This document shows positions 1 through 12,114 of a stretch of DNA of 64,000 nt, in pieces. The stretch's first letter is position 1. Each line of letters begins with the position of its first letter. This DNA comes from Magnolia sinica (lineage: Eukaryota; Streptophyta; Magnoliopsida; Magnoliales; Magnoliaceae): NCBI RefSeq assembly GCF_029962835.1, contig NC_080574.1:23472001-23536000 (forward strand), read 5' to 3'. The notes beneath the pieces were generated by a model. That model was not told the DNA's origin and ran no database searches. It saw only the letters and a program-made list of their open reading frames with translations. The translations under genes were made by a program, and so were the position numbers.

Positions 1-249
1 AAAAAATATTGGCCAATATTATCGATGCTGAAAACAATGGTACAAACATCATCGATTTCTTTACCACTAACCATGGCTATACAGCCTTGTTGCCTGGATA
101 ATTCAAAGCTACAGACTGAAGCTGATGCAGTTGAAATTTATAATGAATAGATCGGAGCTCTTCGATTTATAGGCTAATCAAGAGTTCTAGTATAGCCTAG
201 ATTACTTGTAACTCATTTTTCATTTCCTGAAGTTTGAAGTATTCATTAT

Positions 250-318
250 AATCTTGCACTATATAATTCAGTACTGGCAGGATGAGGCTATAGGCAAATC
301 TTGCACTATAAAATTCAG
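250..318. repeat. 47-bp spaced direct repeat
   Basis: AATCTTGCACTATA followed by AATTCAG occurs at 250 and again at 297, differing by one base in the AT tract. This is a small local duplication with no coding content. Confidence 0.6.
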
Positions 319-865
319 CTCCCTTTTTTCTTTGATCAGGTAAACGTGAAATTATATTAGATAAATGGAACAGTCTGGTGAATAGAAAGAGTGTGTGATC
401 CCTCCAATAGTCTAATTAAAAAATGATGCAGTTTTATCACTAACTTGTTCCAAGACAATCAGCTCAGCCTAAAAAGATTTAAAACATCAAAAGCATTTCA
501 CTAGTGATGCAGGAAAATATCCAGCCATCAAAACAGGGCTAGAGTGGGCCTCATTGCCTGCATGATTGGCAGATAAGGCTATCATTGAATCTGCTCCAGA
601 AGCATGACCTACAGTCTGGATCAATATATGGGCCCCAAAATGATGATCAGATGGCCCAAAATAGTATGAAGATCATTTTGTGGGCCCTACACGTGGTCGC
701 ATACATGTGACAACAAGGGAAGCACAAACCACAAGCTTCTTAGAACCATACTTTTTGAATTTCTGTGTCATTTCTCTTTTATTGCCAATATTTTCAATAT
801 TATCAGCGATATTTGGCAATATTATCGACTCAATGATATTTGGGGTATATTCTCTCATAAAAGTT

Positions 866-909
866 CCCTGGCATCAGTGATGCCCGCGATGATATCACCG
901 ATGCCAGGG
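866..909. repeat. Hairpin with 16-bp arms
   Basis: The left arm CCCTGGCATCAGTGAT (866-881) is complementary to 894-909 at 15 of 16 positions, with a 12-base GC-rich loop. It sits inside AT-rich repeat sequence and probably marks the end of a degraded inverted-repeat element. Confidence 0.6.
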
Positions 910-1660
910 ATACTTCCATAAATCTGAGAAAATCAAGTTAATAAAATAAAAAACCCCCAAAAAAAAAAAAAAAAAAAAATCTCCATTTTTGTGGGATTTT
1001 TTGGAATTCTGTTCCCTGGGTGATTTCAGCCACTGCCTGCTTTTCGTTGAATCAAAGCTTGGATTTGAGGGAGAAATCTTGACTCGAAGTGAAGACAGCC
1101 CGAAACTCAAAGCTGACAAAAAATCCAAAGGAACTTTTTTTTTCCCAAATGTTAGCATGGATTGCAATGGAAATCCATGACTTTTTTAAGATTAGCTAAA
1201 ATTTTATTCATGCATTGACATGTATTCATGGCTAAGAAATCAACATGTGAGTGGAAAATGGGAGAAATTGGGGAAATCCTAATTTCCTCCATTTTTATCT
1301 CTTAAATAGAGAATGTATATCTGCAAAGTTGATATATTCATCAGTGAAGGCCAATTTATCAATTGCCATAATTTTTAATTTTTCCTTCTTTCAAAAAAAA
1401 TTATTTTTGATATTCAAAAATATAAAAATAAAAATTATATTTATTAGGAAAATAATGTGTTCTTCACTATTAATGTGGAAATCTCATATATTCAAGAGTG
1501 CTGGATAATCTATCAATTGGCTACAAGTTTTTATTTTTTGAAAATAAAAATATACTTTATTCTTATTTTCAATTAAGAAAATGGAAGAAAAATCAATTTA
1601 TGTTGAAAAACTAATTAAGTTGTTTCATTAATGTATCATGTATGATGATTCTATGTAGGA

Positions 1661-1800
1661 ATGCATGGATGGATAGATGCATGGATGGATGTACGTGTAT
1701 ATGTATGGACAAATGAATGGATGGACGTTGAATGTATGGCATGGATGGATGGATCGATGTATCCTGTATGTACTATGTATAGAGGGATGCATGGATGGTT
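1661..1800. repeat. Imperfect ATGG microsatellite
   Basis: ATGGATGG-type units recur with interruptions (GCATGGATGG, GAATGGATGG, GCATGGATGG). The run is open in one frame only because the unit lacks stops, and it does not look like a gene. Confidence 0.65.
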
Positions 1801-2189
1801 ACTAGTTATTTATAGTTCTTTTGGCAATATTTTGATTCCTAAATGTGCAAGCATGTCTTCTAACATCTCCTGAAATTTCACTGAAAAATTCCATTTTTTT
1901 TTCTGATGTTTCCCTCAATCAGCAATATTTTTCCAAGTCCCAGCAATAATATTGACAATATCGATACATCTTTCACATCCCCAATCATTGATACATGTAA
2001 TGATACTGATACTCTAAACACTTATTAGTAATTTAGTATAGCAAATCATCTAAAATAAATTTAGTTAATTTCAGCAACAGTCTTAATTGGACTCACTCTC
2101 ATTCTATGGTTGTATAGAGCCATGAATAGGCATGCTATGAAACAATGAAGATATTTATCATTTAAAATAGAAGGGCTTTTTGTTTAGAA

Positions 2190-3060
2190 GTCATGAGATT
2201 GTATTAAAAGGGAGGAAGAGATTTCCCTCACCAAGAATTATGAATAAAACCAAAGGGAAAAAGAGAAGGGGAACAAAACCAACGGGAATAAAAAGGGAAA
2301 CAGGAGCAAATGCAAAAGATTTGAGCGACAGAGCCCAAGAGATAACATCCAACTTGGCTCTCCTACCACAACCCTATAGGGGCCTTTTAGCACCACACCT
2401 CCGTTGGATCCTCCACTACCCTCCTTAATTGATGATAGCATCTTAGAATGATCTAACCAAGAATCTCCATTCTTCTCCCATCTCCACATCCACGAACCCA
2501 ACTCTTCCAAGGGCAACCTCTTGGGATGAATGAACTCTAGAAGCCTAGCCACATCCTCCAACTCTTCATCTGAAAGTGTACTACGCACAAAGGTGTCCAA
2601 AGCATATGATCACCCACATCTAGTAGAAATTGGACACACGGGCCTCTCTTCAAAGCAATGAAGACCAGAATTGGGAACAAAATCCCAAGAGGGTTGTTAG
2701 AACACCATATATCCGATCAGAAGCTTATCCAAACCCCATCGCCGACCTAGAAGGATTATCTTCCTTGAATTCAACTATCATGCTAATTATCACTTCCAAA
2801 CCATTGAAGCTCTATGCCGCAACGATTAAAGAACATCTTGATGATGTCAGCCTTCTCCAAAGACCCCTTGTCCCCAACCCAAATTCCATAGCCATTTACC
2901 CAAGAGAGCCACATTCATCACTCCTAAATTTCTAATCCCGGTGCCTCACTCCTTGGTTTACATACATCATTCCATTGCATGAGATGGAATTTTCGCTTAT
3001 CATCTGGGCCTTGCCAAATGAAATCTCATAGTATTCTATCAATTGTATTCAACAAGTTAG
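2190..3060 (-). mobile_element. Degraded non-LTR (LINE) retrotransposon fragment
   Basis: On the minus strand, 2600-2420 reads as VRSTLSDEELEDVARLLEFI followed by a Trp-rich stretch (SWMWRWEKNGDSW). This resembles the region downstream of reverse transcriptase in plant L1-type LINEs. Sequence to the right (2630-3060) has further short open segments in the same direction but no recognisable domain. Both boundaries are approximate, no target duplication was found, and the element is clearly defective. Confidence 0.45.
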
Positions 3061-4213
3061 CAGGGCAGTGGAATAGAGACATATAGTAGATTCGTATTGA
3101 ACAAGACTTTCAGTGATTGGAATTTAATCTAGAAAATGAGATTCTTACGGAAGTTTATAGGTGAGACTCCTCTTGTTTTCTTGCCATGAGACTCCACAAG
3201 ATTCACTCCCCTTCTTGTTGTTGTTTTCTACCTTACTACTGCCTCTTCTTGTTGTTGTTTTGCTATATTCCCTGCTTCATTTACCACAGTCATTTCCTCC
3301 CTGCTGTCTATCGATGATATTGGACCAGAACGACGGCCACAACCACTCAAAGCTACTAGGGTTGAAGTTTTCAGATTTGCAGGTACTCCTTTCATACTTA
3401 ATTAGAATCTGAAAATTCTGTTTGAGGTTATTCCCCATCGTTCAGAAAAATGCAATCACCATAGCACTGCAGTCACTTTGTTAAGCCATCTGGTAGCATT
3501 ACGAGAATAGGAGAACTGTGGAAAAGCTCCTTTGGAGTAATCTATTTCTTGTCAACCTCCAGTGTGGATTGTTTCTTCCTAAGGGCTTTTTTGGATTGGC
3601 GGAAACCAAAAAATAGACAAGAAAAGGAAAACGTCACATCTGAGGAAAACAAGGAAATAGACAGAGTGGAAAAGAATCTTTAAATAACCTGCTTGTTTAG
3701 CATACATGGTTTCCCTGGAAATGTGGAATTATAAGTAGTCAAAAAGTAAGAGTAGTCTCTCAAAAGGGGTGGAAATTTCATTTCTTATGTTTTATAGAGG
3801 AAAAAGAAATGGCCCTTGTCTGAGGAAACCTGTGGACTGGAAAAGAAAATTTCCTTGGTCCTCGTCTTTCACAAATGAGGGAAAATGTCACGTGAGAAAA
3901 TTGATTTCCTTTTCCACGGTTGAAGCCTTTTTTCCGCTAATCAAAACAGACCCTACATTCAGATTTTGCGCTTAGCATGTTAAACATGAAATGTAACAAA
4001 ATATACCAAGAACTTCAGCAAAAAGCAGATTTGGGGAGGGGGACACCATCAGAGTAATAAAAATATTTATTGGAACCTAGCGGCCATGTAACTGATAAGC
4101 TAAGTACTTTAGCATGCAATCATTTTAGCCCTTCTAAACACCAACATTCTGATAATCATAAGTCATAATCTACACTAACCAGCCTGGAGATAAGATGTCT
4201 GGGAATAACATAC
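3061..4213. other. Non-coding stretch downstream of RUS-like exon 6
   Basis: This lies beyond the donor site of exon 6 of the RUS-like gene on the minus strand. I searched by eye for the next expected exon (a stretch like GTGFSILISKRNPS in the family) and did not find it, so this is most likely intron. Pyrimidine-rich low-complexity sequence occurs at 3160-3320. Confidence 0.45.
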
Positions 4214-7200
4214 CAGATCTGCAATATTTCCAACACATTCTCCTTTAGCAGTGACATCCCCAATATTTTCTCCTCTAGCAAAGGCTTTATAGATCGGAGT
4301 ACGAGTTGATGTTGATGTCACGGCAGCAACATTCTACAAGAAATGAGGCATAGGATGAGTTGGACACAGTCTCTTCAATTAAAAGTATACAACATGGTAT
4401 GAAGTTATTCCTACCTTCACCACGTTGGCTGCACATGCCAATGGTAAGAAAAGGTGCGGCACAGCAGCAGTGGCCAACTCTACCCCAGCACCTAACTCCA
4501 TTAAAAGATCGCCCGCAAAGCGAAGCTGAAACACAGGAATTTTCAAGCTCATCATACCTTGTAGTATTCCTTTTCTGCAGGAAATATACTTCGAAGTTGA
4601 CAAAAGTTCAATAGAAAATAGCTGTAAAAAAGACTCACAAATGTTTTTACCTGTTTTAGATCATAGTCAAATTTCTTGCCTTGCCTTGCAAAAAGCATTT
4701 TTCCAACACGACCTGCTCCATCCTATATGAACAAATTAACTTTAAAATCTCTAAGAAATCAGAAGGCCTGGCAGCTTGAAACTGCTAGCCTCAAATAAAT
4801 AAATAAAACATAATAATACCAATAATAACAACAACTACAACGACAACGACAACAACAATAATAATAAAAAGCACTTTAACACAAAGAACATGGAAAGTAA
4901 CACATGCAACTTCAATGAGGTGTTGAAGAAACGAGTTTACATCATGTAACATTCAAAAGAAATTATATAATCTGCAGCCAAAATGGAAATCTGGATCCAA
5001 TCTTCAAAAAAAAAAAAGTAAAATCTGACCAGGTAAAATCTGACCAGGGAGCTTTTAGCCATATCAAAACCCAAGTTTACAAGAAATGAACCATTATAGC
5101 TCCCAAATCCAAAGCTCTGGGTATCAAGGTTTTCAAAAACGGTTACAAAACGGCCGTTACATAACAGTAACAGTAGGAACTATAGTGTCACAGAAAAAAT
5201 GCCCATAACGGCCTTTATGGGGCTGATACAGGCTTTTTTCCACAAAAAAAAAAAGGCCGTTGCTGCCTGCTTCATAACGGTAATGGCAGTGGCTGTTACG
5301 GCCACCGTTACCATTATTGAATACCTTGCTGGGAATCCACACCTATGTCACCAGATCATTCTTTAACAAATCATCTTCCCTGGACACATGCAAAATCTGA
5401 ATCACCATGGACAGAGCTAAAATATCAGAATCCTGTAGGACACACTCCAAAGACTCCAAAAAGCATGCCAGATGCCGAACTAGGTAGCAATGGGAGAGTG
5501 ACAGAGTCTTCCTCGAAAACTACAGCACAGCAAAATGCACTTCCCAGTCACATCCAAGAAAGACCGTTAGGCAGAACATTAGTTTCAAAATCACCATTCA
5601 GAATTGAAAGCGCTCCCTAAAAGCCTATCTTCATAAAATTCAACAGAAACTTCGAAGAATGCTTCATTGCTGAGTATCTCCTTTTCTCATGTTCTAAGGG
5701 AGGAAAACTATATCACCAGCACTCTTGCCAAAGAGCATGTGGTGAGCATCATTTATCACTGGATCAAATGTGCCACTCCCATAATGAGTGCATCCATTAT
5801 TGTTTCTAAAATGAACTTTTTATCATCAATCAAAAAATACCCCAATTGTTATCTCCTCTTTCTTCATTAACCAATTTAATAAACAAAAGAAAAGCATATG
5901 AAAGTTATATCAAAAAAGATAAAAGAGACAATAGGAAGACTTGGCAGAGAAACAAGCTCATACAGGCAACCGGTGATCCCGTGCCATCAGATTTTTGAAA
6001 TTGCTCACCAACTTGTTGGTCATATGATTGTCATTCCCACAAAGGAACTACAACTGTTCATGGCACAATCTGTCACACACCTCGACCTCCTTCGGACATG
6101 TCGACTTTCCTTAATAGGGAAGAAGCAAGACCATCAATTAACACAGCACCACCTGACAGAAATGAGCATCGAGCAAGCCATTGGCCTGAGGGGCACGATG
6201 ATAGGCAAAGGCCTTGGTTGATTGGACAAGGCACCTTGTGACAAAATCAAACACCCGGCATGGTAGGGATCGGCAGTACATATCGACAGATGAGCTCAGA
6301 CTCTGACCAGTCACCCTCTACGGTGACACTTCAATTTGCCTTTGCAAGTTGGATTGAGCTGATTAGCGAGGTTTTCCCATACTAGAGCACAAAGCCATTA
6401 ATGCTCAATGATAATGGTGAAGCAGAGCACTAAATACAGAAGATACTTTAAGAGAGAGAAGATCCAAAGAATGTCAGCAGTGCAATAAAATCAGCAGGAT
6501 GAGAAGATCATCCCTTTGTTGGAACCTCGGAGCTCATACAAGGATGTTTCACGCCTATAAATAGAGGAGCATTCATTCCTCTCAACGACTCACAGAATTC
6601 CCTCAAGAGCTTCCATAACTCTTTAGGCATCTCAAAACCCTCATAATTCAAAAGAGAGAGGGGAGGAAAACTATATCTCATGTTAGAATTGGGAATCTTA
6701 CCAGATCGTAACAGTTTAAGCTTAGGATATAATCTAGCCAACAGGAAATTAAGTAACCAGAAGATACAACATTTTAACAAATGATAGAGTGGATTTTCTA
6801 TAAATTAAGGAGCAAATGTTGAACAGCTTGCATCCAAACATGAAGAGATTGCCAAATTGTAGATTACACCTGTTTGTGGCAAAGCATGTGAATATTGTGA
6901 TTACCTTGAGAATCCAGTTGATAGCAACAGCACCGGAGGTGGCTCTATTTCTAGACATACCAACTGAATTCAACAGTGTCTGTGTTGTAAAAACTCCCAT
7001 TGCCCCACCAAAGAAGTGCTGCAGAGACCATGATGGTTCGTAAAATAATATTATCAAGCATCAAAGCAATGAAATGCGACTCTAACAAATCAGAAACATA
7101 CTGCTTAATTACAAGAGCATGTGTGCAATTCTTTTTCTTTTTTACCCCCAGCTTAAGTGATCCCTTTGTTCCCTTTAAAAGTTGGCTCTGGTGTATGAGA

Positions 7201-10200
7201 AATGAATACCTTTAGAGCTCTCCAAGACATGTATGGAACATATGAAGGAGTAACACTATCTGGGAAGCCCTCAGGTACCACATAAGATCTTACAAATGCC
7301 ATCAAATCCTGCAACATCATCAACGTCAATTCCAAGTGTCGGTCTTTGCATGCCAAAACTGTATTTGTGGTTCTTCCATTCTTTCTAAATCACATGAAAT
7401 AAAATTTATGGACCTAGCAATTCAAACAAATACTAACTTCTACTCTATCCAATACTACAAGAAATACACCAATGAATAGGACAGGACAAGAGGAGAAGTG
7501 CCATGAAAGAATGGACTACCCAAGTTACATGCATCAAATGAGATAAGTTGCATCTTGAAATAGGGTGCTAAAGCAGCCAGACAACCACTTGTTTTCTCAG
7601 GATTACCTCTTGGGTGAGGAATAACTGGATGCCATAGAGGTGATATCCAGGGGCGGCTCAACATTTTTGGGGGCCTTAGGCAAGTCATAAAAATGAGGCT
7701 TTTAGTTTAAAAAATAAAATAAAATAAAATTAATAAATTCAAAATTAAACCATAAATTTGCTTCTTGCCTTTTTAAATGCAAAATTACTAATTAAACTTT
7801 TGTATTCAAGTTTACCCAATAAATCAGTTTCGATAAATAAAATTGTTAAACCGTTTAATCTATCTTGAGACATAATTGTTGGTAAATAATTTTTTATAAT
7901 CTTTAGTTTTGAAAAACTTCTTCCTGCAGATGCAACTGTAACAGGTATGGTAAGTAGTACACCAATGAAGAGCACAGGACGAGGAGAAGTGCCATGAAAG
8001 AATGGACTACCCAAGTTACATGCATCAAATGAGATAAGTTGCATCTTGAAATAGGGTGCTAAAGCAGCCAGACAACCACTTGTTTTCTCAGGATTACCTC
8101 TTGGGTGAGGAATAACTGGATGCCATAGAGGTGATATCCAGGGGCGGCTCAACATTTTTGGGGGCCTTAGGCAAGTCATAAAAATGAGGCTTTTAGTTTA
8201 AAAAATAAAATAAAATAAAATTAATAAATTCAAAATTAAACCATAAATTTGCTTCTTGCCTTTTTAAATGCAAAATTACTAATTAAACTTTTGTATTCAA
8301 GTTTACCCAATAAATCAGTTTCGATAAATAAAATTGTTAAACCGTTTAATCTATCTTGAGACATAATTGTTGGTAAATAATTTTTTATAATCTTTAGTTT
8401 TGAAAAACTTCTTCCTGCAGATGCAACTGTAACAGGTATGGTAAGTAGTATTCTATATGCAATAAAATAATTTGGAAAACAATCTAGTTCTTTTATTAGA
8501 TTAAGTATTTCAATTGGAGTATTAATTTCTGTTTTTGCAACTTCTTTTAAAACTTTTAATTCCGAAAATAAATCCAAACTGTTAGAAAAATGAAGTTAAA
8601 ATTTAATTTAGAAAAATGACATCAGAATTTAATTTTTTGAGACCTTAAATAGCAATAAAGTAGGTAGTTGTGGTCCTAGGTTTTAGGAGAAGAATTTATT
8701 GGGAATGATGCTATTATTTTGAAAAGAGACGGTAGAGTTAGACTGTTACTATTGATAGTGCTAGTTTCTAGGATTTGTTTTTTATTTTCGATGTCAAATT
8801 TGTAAACTAATTTTTAGATGTTCCTATTTTGTAGGCCTTTCAATAAGTTTTATTTCAAAAAATTTAGGCTTTTTTTTCTTCTTCTTAATTTTAATTTTGC
8901 TATAATATAGGACCTTCATAATTAAGAAATTTTAATTTTGCTATGATATAGGGCCTTCATAATTAGGGGGCCTTAGGCGATTGCCTCACCTGCCTACCCC
9001 TTTGAGCCGCCCCTGGACTGATAGCAAAATGGATACCATTCTATCAAAAGACCAAACTATCTGCAGGTTCAACGTAACAAATAGCATAAATGACTAACCC
9101 CCCAAAGGTCTCAATATGAAATTAATAGGGTTAATGGGCATGTCAAAATGAAGATGAAAAATGGTTAGAGAAATAGATTATCTAACAAATGTGTGGGCCA
9201 CCTGACGAGTGGCCCAGATTTATTTTTTGCCAGGGCTTACATGACTGCCAAAAAAAAAAAAAAAACACATGAATGGGCAATGGACCCAATCATGTAAATG
9301 CATGTGATGTTGTCTCATGCTCCTCAAGTCACCTCCTCAATCTTTACTGTTGGGGATCACATGAGACACGACTAGATCTTCCACATCACTAGTTTTTTTG
9401 TCGCAGCAATTCACCGTCCGCACCCACACCATCAAGGTAAGGATCTTTGACATCATTAGTCGCCAGTCTCCCTCTTTCAACAGAAGGGAAGGGAAGTCAA
9501 ATCTAATGCTAACTAGCTCCTGTGCGTCAAAACTCCTTCCCTTTCTAAAACGACCAAGAACTTTGTGAGTCGCCCTCATCAGATTCTTTCCCCATTCCCA
9601 TCATCAGGTTATCCCTCCCTACAGTGACAAAAACTCAATAATGACAGCTTCGGTTCAGAAAACGCAATCTCCCCTCTTCCAAACAACATATCTTTTAGAC
9701 ATGCTAACTTGAGAACTAGTCAATGTGACATGCTGTCTCATTTTCGATATCCAATGGTACTGGTCCGAAGCGTCACAAAAGAGTATGGTTCTTGTCAAAC
9801 AAGAGAACCCAATCACACCATTGAAATCGCATCACCACATTACTCCACTTTGGGGTCTCGTTCATTATCAGGAAAGTTGAAGGAACACAACGCACAATCT
9901 AAGGGAAGCGAGATCTTTTTTCCTTTTTCTTTCTCAATGTCATGAAAGTGAGGCCATCACCAATAGAAGAAGATCAAATCCCAATTTTTTTCAATGTAGC
10001 AACAAAATAGAAAGGAAAAAAAAGAAGGAACAATAATTGATAATTGCAACTATACAAACCAATAAATGAAACTAAAATTTACTACGGATAATTGCAACTA
10101 TACAAACCAATAGAAATGAGATTAATGATAAATAAACTACAGATACCAAAAATGAAACAAAAACAACTAAAATTACGTACAGCGGATGAAGAAATGAAAC

Positions 10201-10595
10201 AAAAATGAATTGCAATTTCACCTCCAATAACCAGAAAGTGAAAAAGAATACTAACTCACGTTTACAGGAGCTTCCGGAGCATGCAACCCAACAGCACGGA
10301 TCGATCCCTTCGAGAAACTTCCAGAACCGTCCTTCTCCACCACGTACTTCCACCGCCTGCCGTTGATCTCCTCACAACACAAGACTCTCAAGCTGGAATC
10401 GATGAAATCCTCCTGCACAATACCGAATTTCATGCCCGCCCTTGTGCCGCTGTTCTCGACCTCGATCAAAGAAGGAGAAGCCGTCGCGAGATTCGCGCTA
10501 ATCCTCATCGTCTCTCGGACGAGAATCCGAGCGTCTTGAGAGCTCGCTAGAGCTTGAGCGGATGTAGGAGATTGCTTGATTTGGATCGGAGCCAT
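4214..10595 (-). CDS. RUS6: Root UV-B sensitive family protein (DUF647), RUS6-like, 5' part
   Basis: Six exons in order on the minus strand: 10595-10260, 7308-7210, 7018-6905, 4722-4651, 4525-4415 and 4333-4214, all phase 0 with GT-AG introns, coding 284 residues. The protein starts MAPIQIKQSPTSAQALASSQ. Exon 1 (1-112) carries the N-terminal part. Exons 2-6 form the DUF647 core: RSYVVPEGFPDSVTPSYVPY, HFFGGAMGVFTTQTLL, DGAGRVGKMLFARQGKKFDY, LMELGAGVELATAAVPHLFL and FARGENIGDVTAKGECVGNI. Family knowledge: RUS1/RUS2 act in seedling UV-B and auxin/vitamin B6-related pathways, and RUS6 is reported as essential for embryo development; the biochemical role is unknown. The MAPI-K-QSP start points to RUS6 rather than RUS1-5. 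About 200 further residues are expected and must lie off the left edge. Introns 1 and 3 hold transposons. Confidence 0.93.
5126..5328. mobile_element. Mutator-type miniature element (CCGTTACGG family), RUS intron 3
   Basis: A 203-bp element with imperfect terminal inverted repeats, AAGGTTTTCAAAAACGG at the left and a right end reading GAATACCTTG. It is flanked by 9-bp direct repeats CTGGGTATC (5117-5125) and CTGGGAATC (5329-5337), 8 of 9 identical. The interior is rich in GGCCGTTA/TAACGG. A 9-bp target duplication is typical of Mutator-like elements. Relatives occur at 31635, 41361 and 46945. Confidence 0.75.
7467..8450. repeat. Tandem duplication of about 490 bp in RUS intron 1
   Basis: 7467-7959 and 7960-8450 are near-identical. 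Each copy holds about 180 bp of flanking sequence followed by the left end of a hAT element (from 7648 and 8139) and the same hAT coding fragment. The only obvious differences are at the start of the unit (ATAGGACAGGAC versus AGAGCACAGGAC) and a 2-bp length change, so the duplication is recent. It includes non-transposon flank, so it is a segmental event and not a second insertion. Confidence 0.85.
8139..9015 (-). mobile_element. hAT-type transposon relic
   Basis: Inverted ends CAGGGGCGGCTCAA (8139) and TTGAGCCGCCCCTG (ending 9015) bound an 877-bp element, followed inward at both ends by GGGGGCCTTAGGC. On the minus strand it keeps a transposase C-terminus. No convincing 8-bp target duplication is visible; GTGATATC and CTGATAGC near the two ends are only a weak match. 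Most of the transposase is gone, so the copy is non-autonomous. Confidence 0.8.
8236..8577 (-). pseudogene. hAT transposase C-terminal dimerisation domain, truncated
   Basis: The minus-strand frame (113 codons) reads IPVTVASAGRSFSKLKIIKN followed by YLPTIMSQDRLNGLTILFIE, the conserved C-terminal dimerisation domain of hAT transposases, of the kind found in ZMYM1-like or TTF-type plant hAT proteins. The zinc-finger and catalytic N-terminal parts are absent. The last 75 or so codons are repeated in the duplicated copy at 7745-7980. Confidence 0.85.
9016..10259. other. Rest of RUS intron 1
   Basis: No exon or intact element is seen. There is a poly-A run at 9248-9264, and a short direct repeat of GATAATTGCAACTATACAAACCAATA at about 10039 and 10085 marks a 46-bp local duplication. 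Other open frames here lack any recognisable motif. Confidence 0.5.
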
Positions 10596-10657
10596 GAGAA
10601 GCAGAGGGAGATAGAGACAGAGAGAGCAATCTCTAGAACTTAGGTTTCGGAAGGGGT

Positions 10658-10665
10658 TATTTATA
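10658..10665 (-). promoter_or_regulatory. Probable TATA box of the RUS6-like gene
   Basis: The minus strand reads CATATAAATAACC, with TATAAATA at 10665-10658, 63-70 bp upstream of the start codon (10595). That would place transcription start near 10630 and give a short 5' UTR. Just upstream, 10756-10800 is a GAGAGG-repeat purine tract on the plus strand (CT-rich on the coding strand), as often seen in plant core promoters. Confidence 0.5.
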
Positions 10666-10933
10666 TGCGATGGGGAAGGAGGAGCTGCTTCGTAAACGTC
10701 GACAGAAACGCGGCATTGTCGTTAGACGCAAGTGTCCGATAAAGAAACGGAAATAAAGAGGAAGAGAGAGGGAGAGGGAGAGGGAGAGGGAGAGGAGTTG
10801 TGGCAACGAAAATAACTCCCACGACCGCTTGGCGGCTCGCACGCAAGCGCTCGCGTTCTGTCCGATAATTGAAGGGGAGCCACACAGGGAAGCGGATTGC
10901 CTGTGACCCCCGACACAGAGATGTACCTGTGCC

Positions 10934-11349
10934 AGAGCTGTGTGAGGCCCACAGAGATATCGGTTATAAATCTACTCCGTCCATATGTTTTTAAAGATCA
11001 CAATATAACAGGATTTTAAAAATCAGATAGATCTAACACTCAGGTTGGTCACACCAACGAAACAGTGGGAACATAAAAGTCCACCGTTTGAAACCTTCTC
11101 GGAGATGTCTATATGCCATCCAAACCGTTCGTAGGATTATTACCACTCGGATCAACTGTAGTAACAAATATTATCTTGATGCAGAACTTCTGTCATCCCA
11201 TTCGTTCAATCCCCACTGCTTCTTTTGGTATGGTACACATGAGTTTTGGATCTGCCTGATTATTAGAATCCCATCCTATCGTGGTCTTTCAAAATAGATT
11301 GACGGATTGGATTTGTCACGGACATCTGTGTGAGCCCCACACAGCCCTG
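10934..11349. mobile_element. Palindromic TIR element (family P)
   Basis: The ends CAGAGCTGTGTGAGGCCCAC and its imperfect complement ending CACACAGCCCTG define about 416 bp. The interior shows the hallmarks of the window's dominant repeat: GTCCATnnGTTTTTAAAGATCA near the left, an AACAGTGGG-type motif, and CCCACTGCTTCTTTTGGTA-like sequence near the right. There is no coding capacity. It lies just upstream of the RUS6-like promoter. Confidence 0.75.
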
Positions 11350-11563
11350 AGCACAACACGATCCGCTTCCAACCACACAGAAAAGGGAGGCAATTGCGTA
11401 GTTGCGGATTTATACAGGGAGTTGGGATGTGGTGGGATGGAAAGAGAGAGCCTACGCACTTGTCTTCTGTTAAAAGGACGATTTTGTCCCTATAAGCCCT
11501 CCTCGCACTTCCAAACCGACCACGTGCCACACGAAGTACGTGTCGTACACATGCATGGTTATG

Positions 11564-12114
11564 GGGCTGTACATCGAGCCGAGACGAGTCCGGGCAGGTC
11601 AAGCTTAGCTTGACTCGTCCATGCTATACTCGAGTTTGAACACGAGCTCACCCTGGCACTCAACATTGAAGTTTGTTTTATTTGTCAAAGCTTTCAAGTC
11701 GAGTTTGAGTCAAGACAAGTTTAGCTGAGTTTACCTCGATAGGGTAAGGGAAAGAAAAAGAGAAAATGGGGACGAGTAGGGTCGGTAGGATTTTTTTAAT
11801 AAAAACTTTTAAGTTTTAACTTTTTTTTTTAAACTTAAATATATATATTATATATATTTAATATTAATGTAATATATATAATATATATTATTAAAATATA
11901 TTACTCGAGTCGAGTCGAGCGAGCTCGAGCTTCGAGTCAAGTTGAGTTCGACTCAAGTCGAGTTGAAATACACCATGGCCGAATTTGGCTTGAACTCAAC
12001 TCGAGCTTTAGTAAACGACTTACCTTGAGTCAGCCTTTCAAGCCGAGTCAATCCAAGTTGAGTCGAGCTGAGTCGAGTGAGCTTTTCAAGCTAGCTTGAC
12101 TCATATGCAGCCCT
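11564..12114. mobile_element. TIR element rich in TCGAGTCGAG
   Basis: The left end GGGCTGTACATCGAGCCGAG mirrors the right end GACTCATATGCAGCCC. Both arms are packed with TCGAG/CTCGA permutations and the centre is a TA-rich block (11838-11905). About 550 bp with no coding sequence. The arms could fold back on each other. Confidence 0.65.

Larger units (their letters stand above)
1..2190. other. AT-rich non-coding left edge
   Basis: I see no exon on either strand. The stretch contains a short near-tandem repeat at 250-318, a hairpin at 866-909, poly-A at 960-979, an imperfect ATGG-rich microsatellite near 1661-1800, and scattered ATATTGNC/GATATT motifs (around 1-30, 780-850 and 1820-1990) that look like decayed copies of one repeat. 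It may belong to an intron or the 3' side of the RUS-like gene, whose last exons are not found here. Confidence 0.5.

Noticed and set aside
1661-1800. Open frame rich in Met/Trp/Asp
   Set aside because: Created by the ATGGATGG microsatellite.
5898-6221. 107-codon plus-strand open frame in RUS intron 3
   Set aside because: No domain, opposite strand to the gene, no splice or codon evidence.
7455-7688. Minus-strand open frame with PHPRGNPEKTSGCLAALAPY
   Set aside because: It lies in the duplicated unit and RUS intron 1, runs into the hAT end, matches no family I recognise, and is not needed for the RUS protein.
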